Shown here: positions 1-10,699 of the stretch, piece after piece
Numbering within the stretch: position 1 is the first letter of the stretch
How the letters are laid out: each line of letters starts with the position of its first letter
NCBI GenBank assembly: GCA_002794775.1
Contig: NBAY01000061.1
Coordinates: forward strand, 124,001-188,000
From: Porodaedalea pini
Taxonomy: Eukaryota; Basidiomycota; Agaricomycetes; Hymenochaetales; Hymenochaetaceae
DNA length: 64,000 nucleotides
Direction of reading: 5' to 3'
Program-made: the position numbers and the translations under genes
The notes under the pieces: model-generated
Database searches by the model: none
What the model was told of the DNA's origin: nothing
The model's input: the letters and a program-made list of their open reading frames with translations, nothing else

Positions 1-493
1 GGCTGGAGGTCTAGCGACCACTGAGAAACAGGCCGAGGCGATAAGGAAAGCGAAGAATGTAAGGAACTCTGGGGACCATCGTGCCAGAAAGGAGGCACGG
101 CACGCACTAGTTGACCCAGCAGAGATGAATGCAATTGCCCAAACTCCTAAAGGCGAGGAGATTAAGCACAAGTTTGACAAGATGTTCGAGAACGCAAGAG
201 AAGGTGTCAATAACGGCGTGGCACAGGTCGAGACGACTTTTATCAACGAGATTAAGGGCCTCATCGCTAACCAGCAATGGCTGAGTCTGACGATGGACGC
301 GGCGAACCTGGGAGATAAAAACTTGGTTAAGTTGGATAGAGAAGAAGTCCGGGCCAGCGGGGAGGCGTATAAGACACGGAATGCAGAGGAAATCATCGAG
401 AGTTTGCATAGAAACGAGAGAGATCAACCTAGGGTGAAAGTTGAGGATGGCGAGAAGAAAGCAAGTTTGGACAAGGGAAAAGGAAGGGCTTAG
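1..493 (+). CDS. Coiled-coil hypothetical protein, tandem copy A1 (5' end outside window)
   Basis: The reading frame is open from base 2 to the TAG at 491-493 and is colinear with the C-terminal 163 residues of the intact paralogue at 2435-3355. It differs at scattered positions, for example in the linker before the C-terminal acidic tail. The predicted protein is charged and helical (Lys/Glu-rich), without membrane segments or a recognisable catalytic motif, and ends in a Lys/Gly-rich tail (DKGKGRA). The near-identity with copy 2 continues through the 3' flank to about 780, so this is a recent segmental duplicate. The start lies upstream of the window. I do not recognise the family. A nuclear or chromatin role would be a guess based only on charge. 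Confidence 0.7.
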   Translation, partial: AGGLATTEKQAEAIRKAKNVRNSGDHRARKEARHALVDPAEMNAIAQTPKGEEIKHKFDKMFENAREGVNNGVAQVETTFINEIKGLIANQQWLSLTMDAANLGDKNLVKLDREEVRASGEAYKTRNAEEIIESLHRNERDQPRVKVEDGEKKASLDKGKGRA

Positions 494-1006
494 AGAAAAG
501 CCAGATGTATAACAGACTGACTTGGGATGCATGTTAATATTGCTACGGCTATTTAATAATTTATTTATAACAAAGCATCGAGTGCGGTATGAGGCATCTG
601 CAGTTCCAATCGGGAATAAAGGGAAAAGAAAACTGCTTGCATTTGGCTCGTCGTGATAATGTGAAGAATTACTCAGCTCATTGACGTTATTTGTGTGGAC
701 CACACCGAGATCGAAAGCGAAAAGCAGAGAGCACAGAGTAGGCATTCAGAATGAGACCATGAGGGATAAGCGCGAGTGGAAGATTAGAGGATGGGCGGCT
801 TTGATGTGCCTGTTGGCTAGGCGCTGTCAAGTACATCGAGCTGCCCTTTCGCTCTGCTCTTTCGTCCAAGAACCGTGCAATAGGAATTCAAAGTTTGAAT
901 TGCTCGATCGAGGATTACATAGTATCAATATTGACGTGCAGAGAGTAGACGCTCGCAGGAGTAAAAGGAGTACTAGTGGACGCCTGACTCCTGAGCGCGT
1001 GGAATC

Positions 1007-1290
1007 GTGATGCCGCGTCGATCAGAGCGCGATCCGCCGATCCGGAGCCGAGCAGCCGAGTCACGGAGCACGTCTCTCTCTCTTATCTGCTCGCGTTGCC
1101 GGCGTGCCAACTCGATGGCCGAACACGGTGTGGGAGATGCGCTGCTTGGAGTCTCGAATACAGGGCTGCAGACACGCAGCCACGGACTGATGAAGACGAG
1201 AAAGGCTTGGTCTCTACTTCACTGGCAGTGGCACTGGGGAGCCTTATCTCCCCTCACCCGTCGTGTCTTACACACACGCTCATCCGAACT
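1007..1290 (+). pseudogene. Remnant of Ser-rich gene B 5' region (copy B1)
   Basis: The stretch from about 1010 (gccgcgtcgatcag...) through the gagccttatct motif near 1240 matches the 5' leader of the intact B gene at 3720-3850 and the degraded copy at 9263-9370. After about 1260 the similarity stops and unrelated coding-like sequence begins. Only the leader of gene B survives in copy 1; no B coding sequence is present. Confidence 0.55.
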
Positions 1291-1526
1291 CACAACTCTT
1301 CGACGAATGTCACGCTCAACGACGATTCGCTCTTCTTCCCACTCGACCAGAGCCTGTACGTCGACGCGACGCACGAGGTCGTCGTGCCTAACATACTCAC
1401 CGCGGTGAACTTGAACCCCACGAGCTTCGCTGCGAACGGACCGTTACCAGCGGACCACATATCCCTGAAAATATGAGCTTCATCGCCAGCCAGCTCGCAC
1501 CGTTCGCGACAAACATTCAGTTCCAG
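1290..1526 (+). pseudogene. Histidine-acid-phosphatase-like C-terminal fragment
   Basis: One frame reads through a segment with FPLDQSLYVDATHEVVV and then GPLPADHIS. After a one-base frame change it continues as MSFIASQLAPFATNIQFQ and reaches a GT donor at 1527. This order (DATHEVV, then a GPLP.DHI segment, then LAPFATN.QFQ) resembles, from memory, the C-terminal part of fungal histidine acid phosphatases (phosphoglycerate-mutase-like fold), where the His-Glu pair is the proton-donor motif. The N-terminal RHG catalytic motif is absent, the frame is broken near 1465, and no downstream exon is visible. It is a relic, apparently captured next to the B1 leader. Confidence 0.45.
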
Positions 1527-1529
1527 TGT

Positions 1530-2434
1530 ACGTCCTTCTCCAAGTCATACTCCATTTTACTATCACACTTGCATATTTTAATGAATAGAGGATTTTCACA
1601 CTTGGACCGGAGAGACTTGGGTGCACTCTGTGTCTTGTTATCCATGTCCAAAGGACCCTCCGATGGTCCTTCATACAACTGGATTAACCTGTCTTGCGGC
1701 ACCTCGGGGCACCGAAACTGAAAATGGGAGTCAGTACTCTTAGGCAAAGCAAAGGTCTGTGACTCTGTGTGTGTGCCGAGCAATCTGGTTTTGGAAAGGC
1801 TTGATACAAATAATGGACTCTATTGCAATATCTTAATGTATTTCCCGTGATGGGGAAGAATGTTTTTTATTTGTGGTGTTTGGTCAGTGAATTGTTTGCT
1901 TTGCTCCTCCAGCAGATGCCCGTAAATTGGCTATGATTCGTTGCTGGGCGTACTTTCTGGAAAGCCTAGCATAGTAATTTAACTGGAAGACAGAGCCTTA
2001 CCGCAAAGCTAACTCGAAATTAGCTCCCCGCAGTGCCAGCGCAGCTCTACTTTGCATGTGGCAATTTATCCTTTATCTTCTGTCACTTTGTCCTTTATCT
2101 TCTGTCACTAAGGCTCTCGTGCAAACCTGACCGTGTATATAATCCCTGTCTACTCGATCTGTCGACTCTCACTTTGACCTTTCACTAATATTGAGACCTG
2201 AGTACGAACAACGCTCTGCCTCTATCGATATTACAGTACAGGCTACAAGTAGGTCTTATCTTACTTCCTTGATGCACATGCTTATTGAGTACGGATAGGT
2301 AGACTCGAATCGTTTTGTTGTCAACGCAACATTTCTTATTATCTGACACTTATGTGAGTCACGGTCGTTTGTATGAAGCGTGGGTGCTCATCGGTCCCTG
2401 TGACAGCGAGACTAGATAGCAGAACCTTCACAAT
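1530..2434. other. Intergenic and 5' leader of gene A2
   Basis: No supported gene to about 2180. From about 2180 the sequence matches the region upstream of copy A3 (7725-7980), including the shared motif ctacaagtaggtc and the sequence just before the start codon, so this is the conserved promoter/leader of the A family. A plausible 5'-UTR intron (gtgagt at 2354 to ag at 2422) ends 12 bases before the ATG. Confidence 0.45.
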
Positions 2435-3355
2435 ATGTCAGGAGAGAACCAGCATAAACGACCCAGAGACCAGCAGGCAGGTGGTCCTTCAAAGCTCCCA
2501 AAGACATCCTCAAGCGACCATCCCGCAAGCAACCACAACTCAGGCCTTGGCTCAGGCTCAAACTCCACATATATGAGTAGCGCATCTACTCCGGCTTACA
2601 GCGACATTTTAAAGTGGTTCGAGCAATTCTGCAGGGAGTACAGGGATGCGCATGCCGTATACACGGATGAAGTGAAGAAGGAGAAGAAGAAATTTTGGAA
2701 GAAGAGATACAAAACAGCGACGGCGTATGCGCTGGCGCTGCAGGAGATTGCGGACAATGCAAAGCCGGAGGAGGTGCAGCAACAGAAGGAGGCAAAGCTC
2801 AAGGAGATCGCGCATGAGAAACTCGTAAGGATAGAGCAGAAGTTCAATCAGGCGATGCAGAGTGCTGGAGGTCTAGCGACCACTGAGAAACAGGACGAGG
2901 CGATAAGGAAAGCGAAGAAGGTAAGGAACGATGGGAACTGTCATGCCAGAAAGGAGGCACGGCACGCACTAGTTGACCCAGCAGAGATGAATGCAATTGC
3001 CCAAACTCCTAAAGGCGAGGAGATTAAGCACAAGTTTGACAAGATGTTCGAGAACGCAAGAGAAGGTGTCAATAATGGCGTGGCACAGATCGAGACGACT
3101 TTTATCAACGAGATTAAGGGCCTCATCGCTAACCAGCAATGGCTGAGTCTGACGATGGACGCGGCGAACCTGGGAGATAAAAACTTGGTTAAGTTGGATA
3201 GAGAAGAAGCCCGGGCCAGCGGGATGGTGGATGGAACATGGAATGCAGGGGAAATCATCGAGATTTTGCATAGAAACAAGAGAGATCAACCTTGGGTGAA
3301 AGTTGAGGATGGCGAGAAGAAAGCAAATTTGGACAAGGGAAAAGGAAGGGCTTAG
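2435..3355 (+). CDS. Coiled-coil hypothetical protein, tandem copy A2 (intact)
   Basis: A single uninterrupted ORF of 306 residues. Residues 1-50 are a Ser/Gly/Asn/Gln-rich disordered head; residues 55-165 are a Lys/Glu/Gln-rich helix with heptad-like spacing (EVQQQKEAKLKEIAHEKL); residues 185-260 are a second helical block; the tail is basic-acidic and ends DKGKGRA. There are no signal peptide, membrane segments, Cys/His clusters or enzyme motifs. The start is fixed by the related copy A3, which has the same N-terminus (MSSGNQ versus MSGENQ) after a conserved leader. It is the only complete copy of three in the window. Its neighbour on the same strand is the Ser-rich gene B2, duplicated together with it. 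The family is not recognised. Confidence 0.75.
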   Translation: MSGENQHKRPRDQQAGGPSKLPKTSSSDHPASNHNSGLGSGSNSTYMSSASTPAYSDILKWFEQFCREYRDAHAVYTDEVKKEKKKFWKKRYKTATAYALALQEIADNAKPEEVQQQKEAKLKEIAHEKLVRIEQKFNQAMQSAGGLATTEKQDEAIRKAKKVRNDGNCHARKEARHALVDPAEMNAIAQTPKGEEIKHKFDKMFENAREGVNNGVAQIETTFINEIKGLIANQQWLSLTMDAANLGDKNLVKLDREEARASGMVDGTWNAGEIIEILHRNKRDQPWVKVEDGEKKANLDKGKGRA

Positions 3356-3870
3356 AGAAAAGCCAGATGTATAACAGACTGACTTGGGATGCATGTTAAT
3401 ATTGCTACGGCTATTTAATAATTTATTTATAACAAAGCATCGAGTGCGGTATGAGGCATCTGCAGTTCCAATCGGGAATAAAGGGAAAAGAAAACTGCTT
3501 GCATTTGGCTCGTCGTGATAATGTGAAGAATTACTCAGCTCATTGACGTTATTTGTGTGGACCACACCGAACTCGAAAGTGGAAAGCAGAGCGCACACAG
3601 TAGGCATTCATGATGAGACGATGAGGGATAAGCGCGAGTGGAAGGTTGGAGGATGGTCAGCTTTGATGTGCCTGCTGGGCGTGCCACTTCGGGAGTCGCT
3701 CTACGCTCGCGGGAGTAAATGGCCGCGTCGATCAGGGCGCGATGCGTGTCCGGAGCCGAGCAGCCGAGCGACCAAACGCGCCTCTCGAGCGTCGGACTAA
3801 TGCGGAGTTACAAACACGCGGTACTGGGAGCCTTATCTGCCCCGCCCTCACAACTCAGCACTGCACCTCA

Positions 3871-5902
3871 ATGTCCCTCCAACCACGCCCGCGCCGTCTC
3901 TCCTCCTACCCGTCAGACCCCACAGGGCCCTACCTCTCCGTCTACCCCAGCAACACGTCCGGAAGCGCGAGCAAGCGCACCTCGCAGACATTCCGCCCCT
4001 CGCCCCTCGCGGGGCCCGTCCTTTCCTACGCGAGCCTCTCCGCACTTGATACTTCATCTTCCTCCTCCTCCACATCTCATCAGTCTTCAGCGGCGTCCTC
4101 GTCGCGCTCCAATACTTCGAATTCCCCTTCCTCGGGTGATGATGCCAGGATTCATGGTGATGGAGAGCGAGAAGATAGCGCGAGGATGATGAGGCCCGCG
4201 CAGCGTTCCGCAAGCACCGGCGCCCTCGCAACTCTAGGCGAGGATGGCCTTGGCCCGCGCCCACCCATGCCCGGCTGGAAACGCGCTTCCCGCAAGCCAG
4301 TCGTGCGCATTGAACCTTCGAGCTCCAGTACGTTTACATCCTCCCTTTCCTTCTTTTCCCCTCTTTCCTCCCTTTCCTTCCTTTCCCCTCTTTCCCCTTC
4401 TGATTATTCATTATTAATTCTGAACAGAACGCCTCTCGTACACCTCCTCGACGTCCTCGACTCAAAGCAGCCCAACACTCTCCAGCCTCATCTCGCTCAG
4501 CCTCTCCGAGGGCCCTCATCCTCCCCGTTCCAGCCCTTCCTCACATCCCCCTCCAAATCGATCTTCTGCGCCCCAACCGCACGCGCTATATGCGTCCGAA
4601 CCGCACTCACCCCACTCATACGCGTACGCGTCCTCCCTATCTGCGTCTTCATCGCTCCCTGGGACACCTCGTTCGCACTCGCGCTTCTCCTTCTCGCCCT
4701 CGCCCTCCCCATCCTCTCTCTCGCTCTCGGCGCGTTCATCTGCCGGCTCGCTGCGCTCCACCGCGTCATCAAGCAGTATTCCCGAGGGGGGCGGATCCGG
4801 ATCCGGATCCGTACAAAGCGGAGAGAATGGCAAGAACAATATGAGGGTACGGGACGAAACACAGGACGAAACAGCAGTAAAAGAACAGAGACCGCCGATG
4901 GCAAAACACGACTGGCTTACCGCACGCCCGACGCCCGTGTTCTCGCGCTCGGCACTCCGTGCGCAGGGCGTCGTCATGCCCGTTTCCGTCCGGGAGCGTG
5001 ATCGAGTGAGTGTGGTGTTTATGGGCGAGAAAGGGGCAAGGGCAGTGAGGAGAGCTGTTAGTGATACTGAGTCTGGGGACGTACTAGAGGTCCAAGAGGA
5101 CGTGAACGGGAAGAACAGGAAAGATACGCAGCAGGAGGATGGATCGGCATCGATGGAGGAAAAGAGGAGCATGAAGACGAAGACGAGCCTCGCGCGTCGC
5201 CTGACGCGCTCCTTCTCGTCTCGAACGTCCTTGAGCTCCATGCAGTCACTCGAGTCCGAGTCTACAAAGGAGAACGCGTTTGCGGTTGCAGATGCAGATG
5301 CAGATGCAGATGCAAACATAGAGGCGGAATTCGGCATCCTCCCCGCCCCAGCCCCCACCTCCCCTCTGACTGTGACTCTGGCTCCTCCGGTGGAACCAGC
5401 TCCCTCCTTGAATCCAATTCCAACTCCGGCTTTGACAACCGTTTCTCCTACTTCAGCTTCGACTCCGACTCCGGATTCTACCCCGCCTGTGAACTCTTCA
5501 ACCACCACTTCTCTGGTCCCGGGCCCGGTCGCGGTGGCGGTTCCGAGCCTAATTTCAATCCCAATCCCATCCCCACCCCCGAACCCGAACCCGACAATGG
5601 CGAAGACAAATTCAAACCCACTCGCAAGGGACCCGTCCCCGTCCTCGAACCCAAAGAAGAAGAACACGCTCTCGACCTCGATCGCGCGCGTCTGGCGCCG
5701 GCTTTCTTCGCGTGCGTGTCCTCCTCGTGGGGGACGGCGCGGGGATGGCGGCTGCGGTGGGAGGAAGCGGGTAGGATCTTCTCCCTCTCCCTCTCCCTCT
5801 CCGGCCTCCTCCTCCTCCTCTTCTGTCCTGGCATCGGCGTCGACGTCGACTTCTTCCTCCCTGGCCTTGTCTCCCACCGCACCAGGGACTTCTGTACCGT
5901 AA
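3871..5902 (+). CDS. Ser/Pro-rich low-complexity protein, gene B2
   Basis: Two exons, 3871-4327 and 4428-5902. The 100-bp intron begins GTACGT and ends AACAG; joining restores one frame across a Ser-rich region (643 residues). The start is chosen because the degraded copy at 9390 has the same MSL start after the same leader; an in-frame ATG exists at 3742. The protein is mostly disordered: Ser runs in residues 60-90, SLPGTP and SARSSAGSLRS segments, a more complex block around residues 270-370 (VMPVSVRERDRVSVVFMGEKG), an Asp-Ala dipeptide repeat near residue 440, long Pro/Asn/Thr stretches, and a basic Arg/Gly/Ser tail. No catalytic domain is seen. Such proteins occur among fungal signalling or cell-cortex regulators, but no function can be assigned. 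Confidence 0.65.
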
Positions 5903-7041
5903 GCCTCCTTCCCCCCCTTCCCCTTCCCCGCAGCTCACCGCCTGCGAGCGTGCACACGCGAACGAGGGTACATTCAAGCACCAGTACAAGAACCGAGTAC
6001 GCTTCGTTTGAAGACACAGCGCGAGAGCTTTTGGGCCGACGCGGGCTTGCTTTCTCGTCCCGGATTCGCATCTGCATTCGGATCCGAGGGAGCGTAAGAG
6101 GAACGATGGACATTGTAGTTTCTGCTGGATGCAGTGAGAAGTGTACAATTCCTGACTCTTGATCCCTGATTTTGGCTCTTTGACTCTCAACTTCAATCGC
6201 CGGTCCTCATCGTCATCCGCTACATTTTAAGGATATTGTCAGAGGCCCCCTTCATTTCCTTTTATTCGCAGCGCGCTGTCTGTATCTTTGTTCGGCTTCT
6301 TGCCTTCCTACAACTCTGACTGTCCTTTTTGGGGCTTGTTCCCGACTGACTTTTTCTCGATTAATTACGAGTTGAACTCTTTCTCCTTCTTTTTCTCTCC
6401 CCTCTCTCTCCCTCTCCCCCCTCTCTCCCTCCTTCTCTTTCTTTCGCATCCTTCATTTCTTCCTCCAGTCCAACCTTACGAAGGATCCGCATGCGACGGA
6501 CACGTTGCAACACCAGTCGGTCGAGAGACCGAGGGCTTTAGTGGACATGAAATTATAGTTATAATTACTTACAGATACCTGATGCTAGAATCTAGATTCA
6601 AGAGATCCTACATGTACCACCTCCGTTCCTTCTCGGCCCACGGTCCGTCAAACACCATCAAATCAAGCTGCCCCTAGGCCTCTAATCCCTACCAAAGCAC
6701 TGGCAGTGCAAGTGTCACCTTCAGCGAAGAGGAGGTTTAGGAAAATCATGGGTACGCCTCTTCTCTCCTTGATTCACTCAAATTATCTGGGAGTGTGTAC
6801 GTCCATAGAGGTGGCAACGCAGCTCGAGTGCGAAACCATCATCCATCGGCCCGTTCCACGACTTATCAAGAGCTTCATATTGAGAACGTTTGCCCCAAGC
6901 CCTTCATGATCATTGGGTTGTACGGAAACTTCTTGAGCGCACTAAATAAAGGATGGAAATGGTTATGGATGCGGATAAGTGCGACGGATACCACATCAAG
7001 CCCTAATCACGCCGTTAAAATATGATCGGAACAGAGTCTAA
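5903..7041. other. 3' flank of B2 with pyrimidine tract
   Basis: No supported gene. A C/T-rich tract lies at about 6380-6470. The block around 6541-6600 (ttataattacttacagatac) recurs at 10637-10695 and marks the 3' limit of the duplicated A-B unit. Confidence 0.5.
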
Positions 7042-7677
7042 GGCCCCGTTCGGACATCGCCACTTTTGGCCCGGCCTCCCGCGAAATTTGAAGGCCGAGT
7101 CTTTCCCCACGATTTCCGGAGACCACGCGCATGATTTGCGCCTGGTAACCATGGCTCGGTCTTTATTTTTTGTCACTTGCGTTACTATCTTATTTATGTA
7201 ATCATTTTTCATGCTTTTGTGAGCGGCCATTGCATGCCTGCCTCTGCACCCAATTCTCGTGCATGCCAACTGCAACCCCATAGGCCCTACAGAGTGTCCT
7301 TTGCAACTATTTAACAGCTGAGAATAATGTAAATGTCTTCACCCATGTGCGTGGGTCTTGACATTGGATTGCATGAGACAGCATTCCATAAATGGAAATA
7401 ACTTTATTTGTTTGTTATGCAATAATGCAGACAAATATTCCTGTGTATAAGCATTGGCCGATATGTCCACCAAGGCCAATGCTTATACACAGGTTCGACT
7501 GTTGTGATAGCTGAGCTTCAAGCAGGATGACAAATATTAATGCGCGCATCCGTGCTTTCAGGCCAAAGGAGTAACTATGACATAATGTGACTATGTGTGA
7601 CTACCTTTTCCCATGACCTTGGCTTTCTCGCGTCGCTCGTCTTGGAGCCGGCCAGAAATGCGATGTCCGAACGGGCC
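7042..7677. mobile_element. PIF/Harbinger-like MITE with TAA target duplication
   Basis: The left end reads GGCCCCGTTCGGACATCGCC and the right end, reverse-complemented, reads GGCCCGTTCGGACATCGCA. The similarity continues inward through a TTTTGGCC/TTCTGGCC block. The element is flanked by TAA at 7039-7041 and TAA at 7678-7680. Three-base TWA target duplications and ends starting GG are typical of PIF/Harbinger transposons. There is no transposase ORF, so the 636-bp element is non-autonomous. It sits between tandem units 2 and 3. Confidence 0.75.
7440..7493. repeat. Perfect 20-bp hairpin with 14-nt loop
   Basis: Bases 7440-7459 (cctgtgtataagcattggcc) are the exact reverse complement of 7474-7493; the loop is 7460-7473. 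It lies inside the Harbinger-like MITE and is not part of its terminal repeats. Confidence 0.9.
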
Positions 7678-7980
7678 TAAGGGTCTGATCCGAACAAGGC
7701 CTAACCACGACTCGGACCTTTGCCCTTCACCAGTATTGAGACTTGACCACGGACAGCACTCTGCCTCTTTATCGAGATTTGTATATAAGCAACGGGCCTT
7801 GAATCATTTCAATGCAGAGCTACAAGTAGGTCCTAACTTACTTCCTTGATGCACACGCTTATTGACTGCAGGACAGGCGTCAACTCAGCATCTCTTATTA
7901 TCTGACATTTATGTGAGTATTAATTTGGTTGTTTATGTGAGGGCATGTGTGCTCATCTGCCCTAGCAGAGCCTTCACAAT

Positions 7981-8862
7981 ATGTCAAGCGGGAACCAGCA
8001 GAAACGACGCGGAGACCAGCAGGCCGGCGGTCCTCCAAAGTCCCAAGGCTCATCCTCGAGCCACCATCCACCCAGCAAACACAGCTCGGTCGCAGGCTCA
8101 GGCTCAGGCTCAAACTCCACGAACATAAGCAGTGCGTCTGCTACGGCTTACGAGAATGCTATGAATCAGTTCGAGAAGTTTTGCGAGGAGTACAGGAAGG
8201 CGCATGCCGAATATAAAGCTAACGTGGTCAAGGAGTCGAATAAATATCATGCCAGTCGATCCAGGATATCAACTGCCTATGCGCAAGCCCTCCAGGACAT
8301 TGCAGACAACGCAAAGCCAGAGGAGGTGCAGCAGCAGAAGGAGGCAAAGCTAAAGGAGATTGCACATGAGAAACTCGAAGCGATAGGGCAGGTGTTCAAC
8401 CAGGCGATGCAGAGAGCTGGAAGTCTGGCTACTCCTGAAGAGCAGAGCGCAAAGGATGAGGACCCTTGCACATTCACGTGCAAAAAAGGAGGCCCAGCGC
8501 ACCCTATATGGCCCCGCTGAGGTGAATGCAGCTGCCCAAACTCCTGAAGGCGACGAGATTAAGAGCAAGTTCGACAAGATGTTCCAGAACGCGAAAGAAG
8601 ACGTTGATAGAGGCCTCACAGATTGAGTCGCACTTTATCGGCGAGATCAAGGACCTCATAGCCAAGCAGCGAGGACTAAGTCAGACGATGGATGCGGCGG
8701 ACTTGGGAGATAAAAACTTGGTTGAGTTGGATGAGAAAGAAGCCCGGGACATGGTGAATAAGACACAGAGTGCGGGAAAGTGATTGAGCGTCTGCATAGA
8801 AACGAGAGAGATCAACCTAGGGTGAAAGTTGAGGATGGCGACAATGGAAAAGGAAAAGCCTA
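7981..8862 (+). pseudogene. Decayed tandem copy A3 of the coiled-coil gene
   Basis: It starts MSSGNQQKRRGDQQAGG and follows copy A2 for about 155 residues, then changes frame at about 8460-8480. The A2-like protein resumes in a second frame (AQTPEGDEIKSKFDKMF) to a TGA near 8624, in a third frame (QIESHFIGEIKDLIA), and after another slip near 8775 ends RVKVEDGDNGKGKA at 8862. At least three indels relative to copy A2 are needed, so the copy cannot encode the full-length protein unless the consensus is wrong. The upstream leader (7725-7980) is shared with A2. The first 180 codons remain open and could make a truncated product. Confidence 0.75.
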
Positions 8863-9233
8863 GAGAAGAGCCATGTGGATTGTAGAAGTACTCAGGATGC
8901 ATGGTGCTGTAGCTGTTCAGTAATTTATTTATAGCGAAACGTCGAGCGCGGTGTGAAGCATCTGCAATTCCAACTGGCAAAGAAAATTGCTTGGATTTCG
9001 CTGTAATGATGTGAAGAATTACTCAGCTCACTGACGTTATTTACGTGGATTATAGCATGCTTGAAAGCGCGCACCCTCAGGCCATATAAGTACAGTATTT
9101 GATCCAGCAGAGGCCGAGAGAAATCAGACTCAAGAAAGGATGAATGTGGTCAGTTACTCCCCGCAAAAGGCTCTGGCAGACTCGACCTTTTTTTTTTTGC
9201 GAATTGGACACTAGGACCCAAACTGGGAAATAT

Positions 9234-9255
9234 ACCTACCTACCTACCTACCTAG
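9234..9255. repeat. CCTA tetranucleotide microsatellite
   Basis: About five tandem CCTA units (tacctacctacc...) lie just upstream of the decayed B3 copy. Confidence 0.8.
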
Positions 9256-9262
9256 TACTGAT

Positions 9263-10060
9263 AGCCGCGTCGATGAGAACGCAAGCCGCCGGGAGGCCGA
9301 GCGCGTCTCTCTTTCGCGTTGCTGGCGAGTCTCCTCGATGGCCGCCTGCTCCTACTTGACTGGCACTCACCGCTCAACACTGCACGTCAATGTCCCTCTG
9401 CCACCCTGCGCATCCTCTCCTCCTACTTGCCCCTGTACGCGTCCTGCCTATCTGCGCCTTCATTGCTCCCTGGGACACCCGCTCGCACTTCTTCTTTCCC
9501 TCGCCCTCCATCTCGCTCGTCCGTCGGCTCGCTACGCTCGGTCGCGTCTTCGAGCAGTGTTCCCGAGGAAGGCAGACACGGATACGGATCCGTACACAGC
9601 GAAGATAATGATGAGAAGAACATGAGGGTACTGGACGAAACAAGGGAGGAAACGAGTCTGGGAGCAGATTAGAGGTGGGGAGTGGGCCACGGTCCCGATC
9701 CCAATCCCAATCCCGACAATGACTGTGACAAGTTCAAACTCGCTTGCGGAGGACCCAAACCCGAAGATGAACATCGTTTCGTCCTCGCTCTCGCTCTTGA
9801 TCGGGCGCGTCTGGCGCTGCCTGTCTTCGTGTGCGTGCCCCCGTGGGGAACAACGCAGGAATGGGAATGGGGATAAGAATAGGAGGAAGCGGGTAGGATC
9901 TTCTCTCTCTCCCTCCCCTTCTTCTGCTCTGGCGTCGACGGCGACTTCTCCATCCCTGGCCTTGTCTCCGACCGCAACAGAACTTTTGCACCAGAAAACC
10001 CTCTCCCCGCGGATCTTCCCTCTGAACACGCGCAAGAGGGCACCTCCAGTGCTAGTATGA
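9263..10060 (+). pseudogene. Decayed, internally deleted copy B3 of the Ser-rich gene
   Basis: The leader at 9263 and the MSL start at 9390 match gene B2. The sequence then jumps at about 9434 to the part equivalent to B2 base 4620, removing the B2 intron and much of exon 1. It follows B2 through the SSSLPGTP- and RSVASSSSVPE-like segments to a TAG near 9670. A second jump leads to the part equivalent to about 5590 onward (NSLAEDPNPKMN, IGRVWRCLSS, KRVGSSLSPSPS), which ends in a shifted frame at 10060. Two large deletions and stops make it a pseudogene. The 3' flank similarity to B2 extends to about 10695. Confidence 0.7.
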
Positions 10061-10699
10061 GGACCAGAAGTCGCTCGCGCTCTCTCAGTCCACTTCGTTA
10101 GAAAACATAGCGCGAAGCTTCAGGACTTTTCACGCTCAGGGCGATGTGCGCTTTTCGTCCAGGACCTGGATCCGGATCCGGAGGGAGTGCGTAAGGAATG
10201 GCGGACAATGTGCGTTCCGCTGATGCAGCGAGCAGTGTGCAGTGTGCTTGACTCCTGATTCCTGATCCCTGACTCTTGACTTTGGCTCTTGACTCTCGAC
10301 TCCTAAGTGTCAACTTTGACCCTTGACTTAGCTTCAACCCCCGGTCCTCATCCTCATCCGCTTTTAGAAGACTATAATCGAGGGTCCCTTCCGTTCGTTA
10401 ACAGTGTGCTGTCTTTTCGTTTGACTTCTTACCTTCTTACAACTCTGATCAAGGCTTGCCCCTGACTGATCTTCGATTAACTGTGAGTTGATCTCTTTCT
10501 CTTTTTCGTTCTCACCCTTCCCCCTTCCCCTAACTCTCTGTTATGCCCTTCAATTCTTCCCCCAGTCTAAATTTACGGAGGACTCGCATACGACGGACAC
10601 GCTGCAGAGACGCTCGCTCGAGAGGCTGAGTGCTTTAGTGGACATGCACCTATAGTTATAATTACTTACAGATACCTGATGCTAGAATCTAGATACATA

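Noticed and set aside
107..745. Long minus-strand ORF opposite copy A1 (also 2969-3607 opposite A2)
   Set aside because: It is antisense to the conserved coiled-coil gene and exists in both copies only because the DNA is duplicated; composition is not protein-like.
4516..5877. 453-codon minus-strand ORF opposite gene B2
   Set aside because: Its composition mirrors the low-complexity Ser/Pro coding of the plus strand (Gly/Glu/Ala runs). The plus-strand gene has a sensible intron and a related copy.
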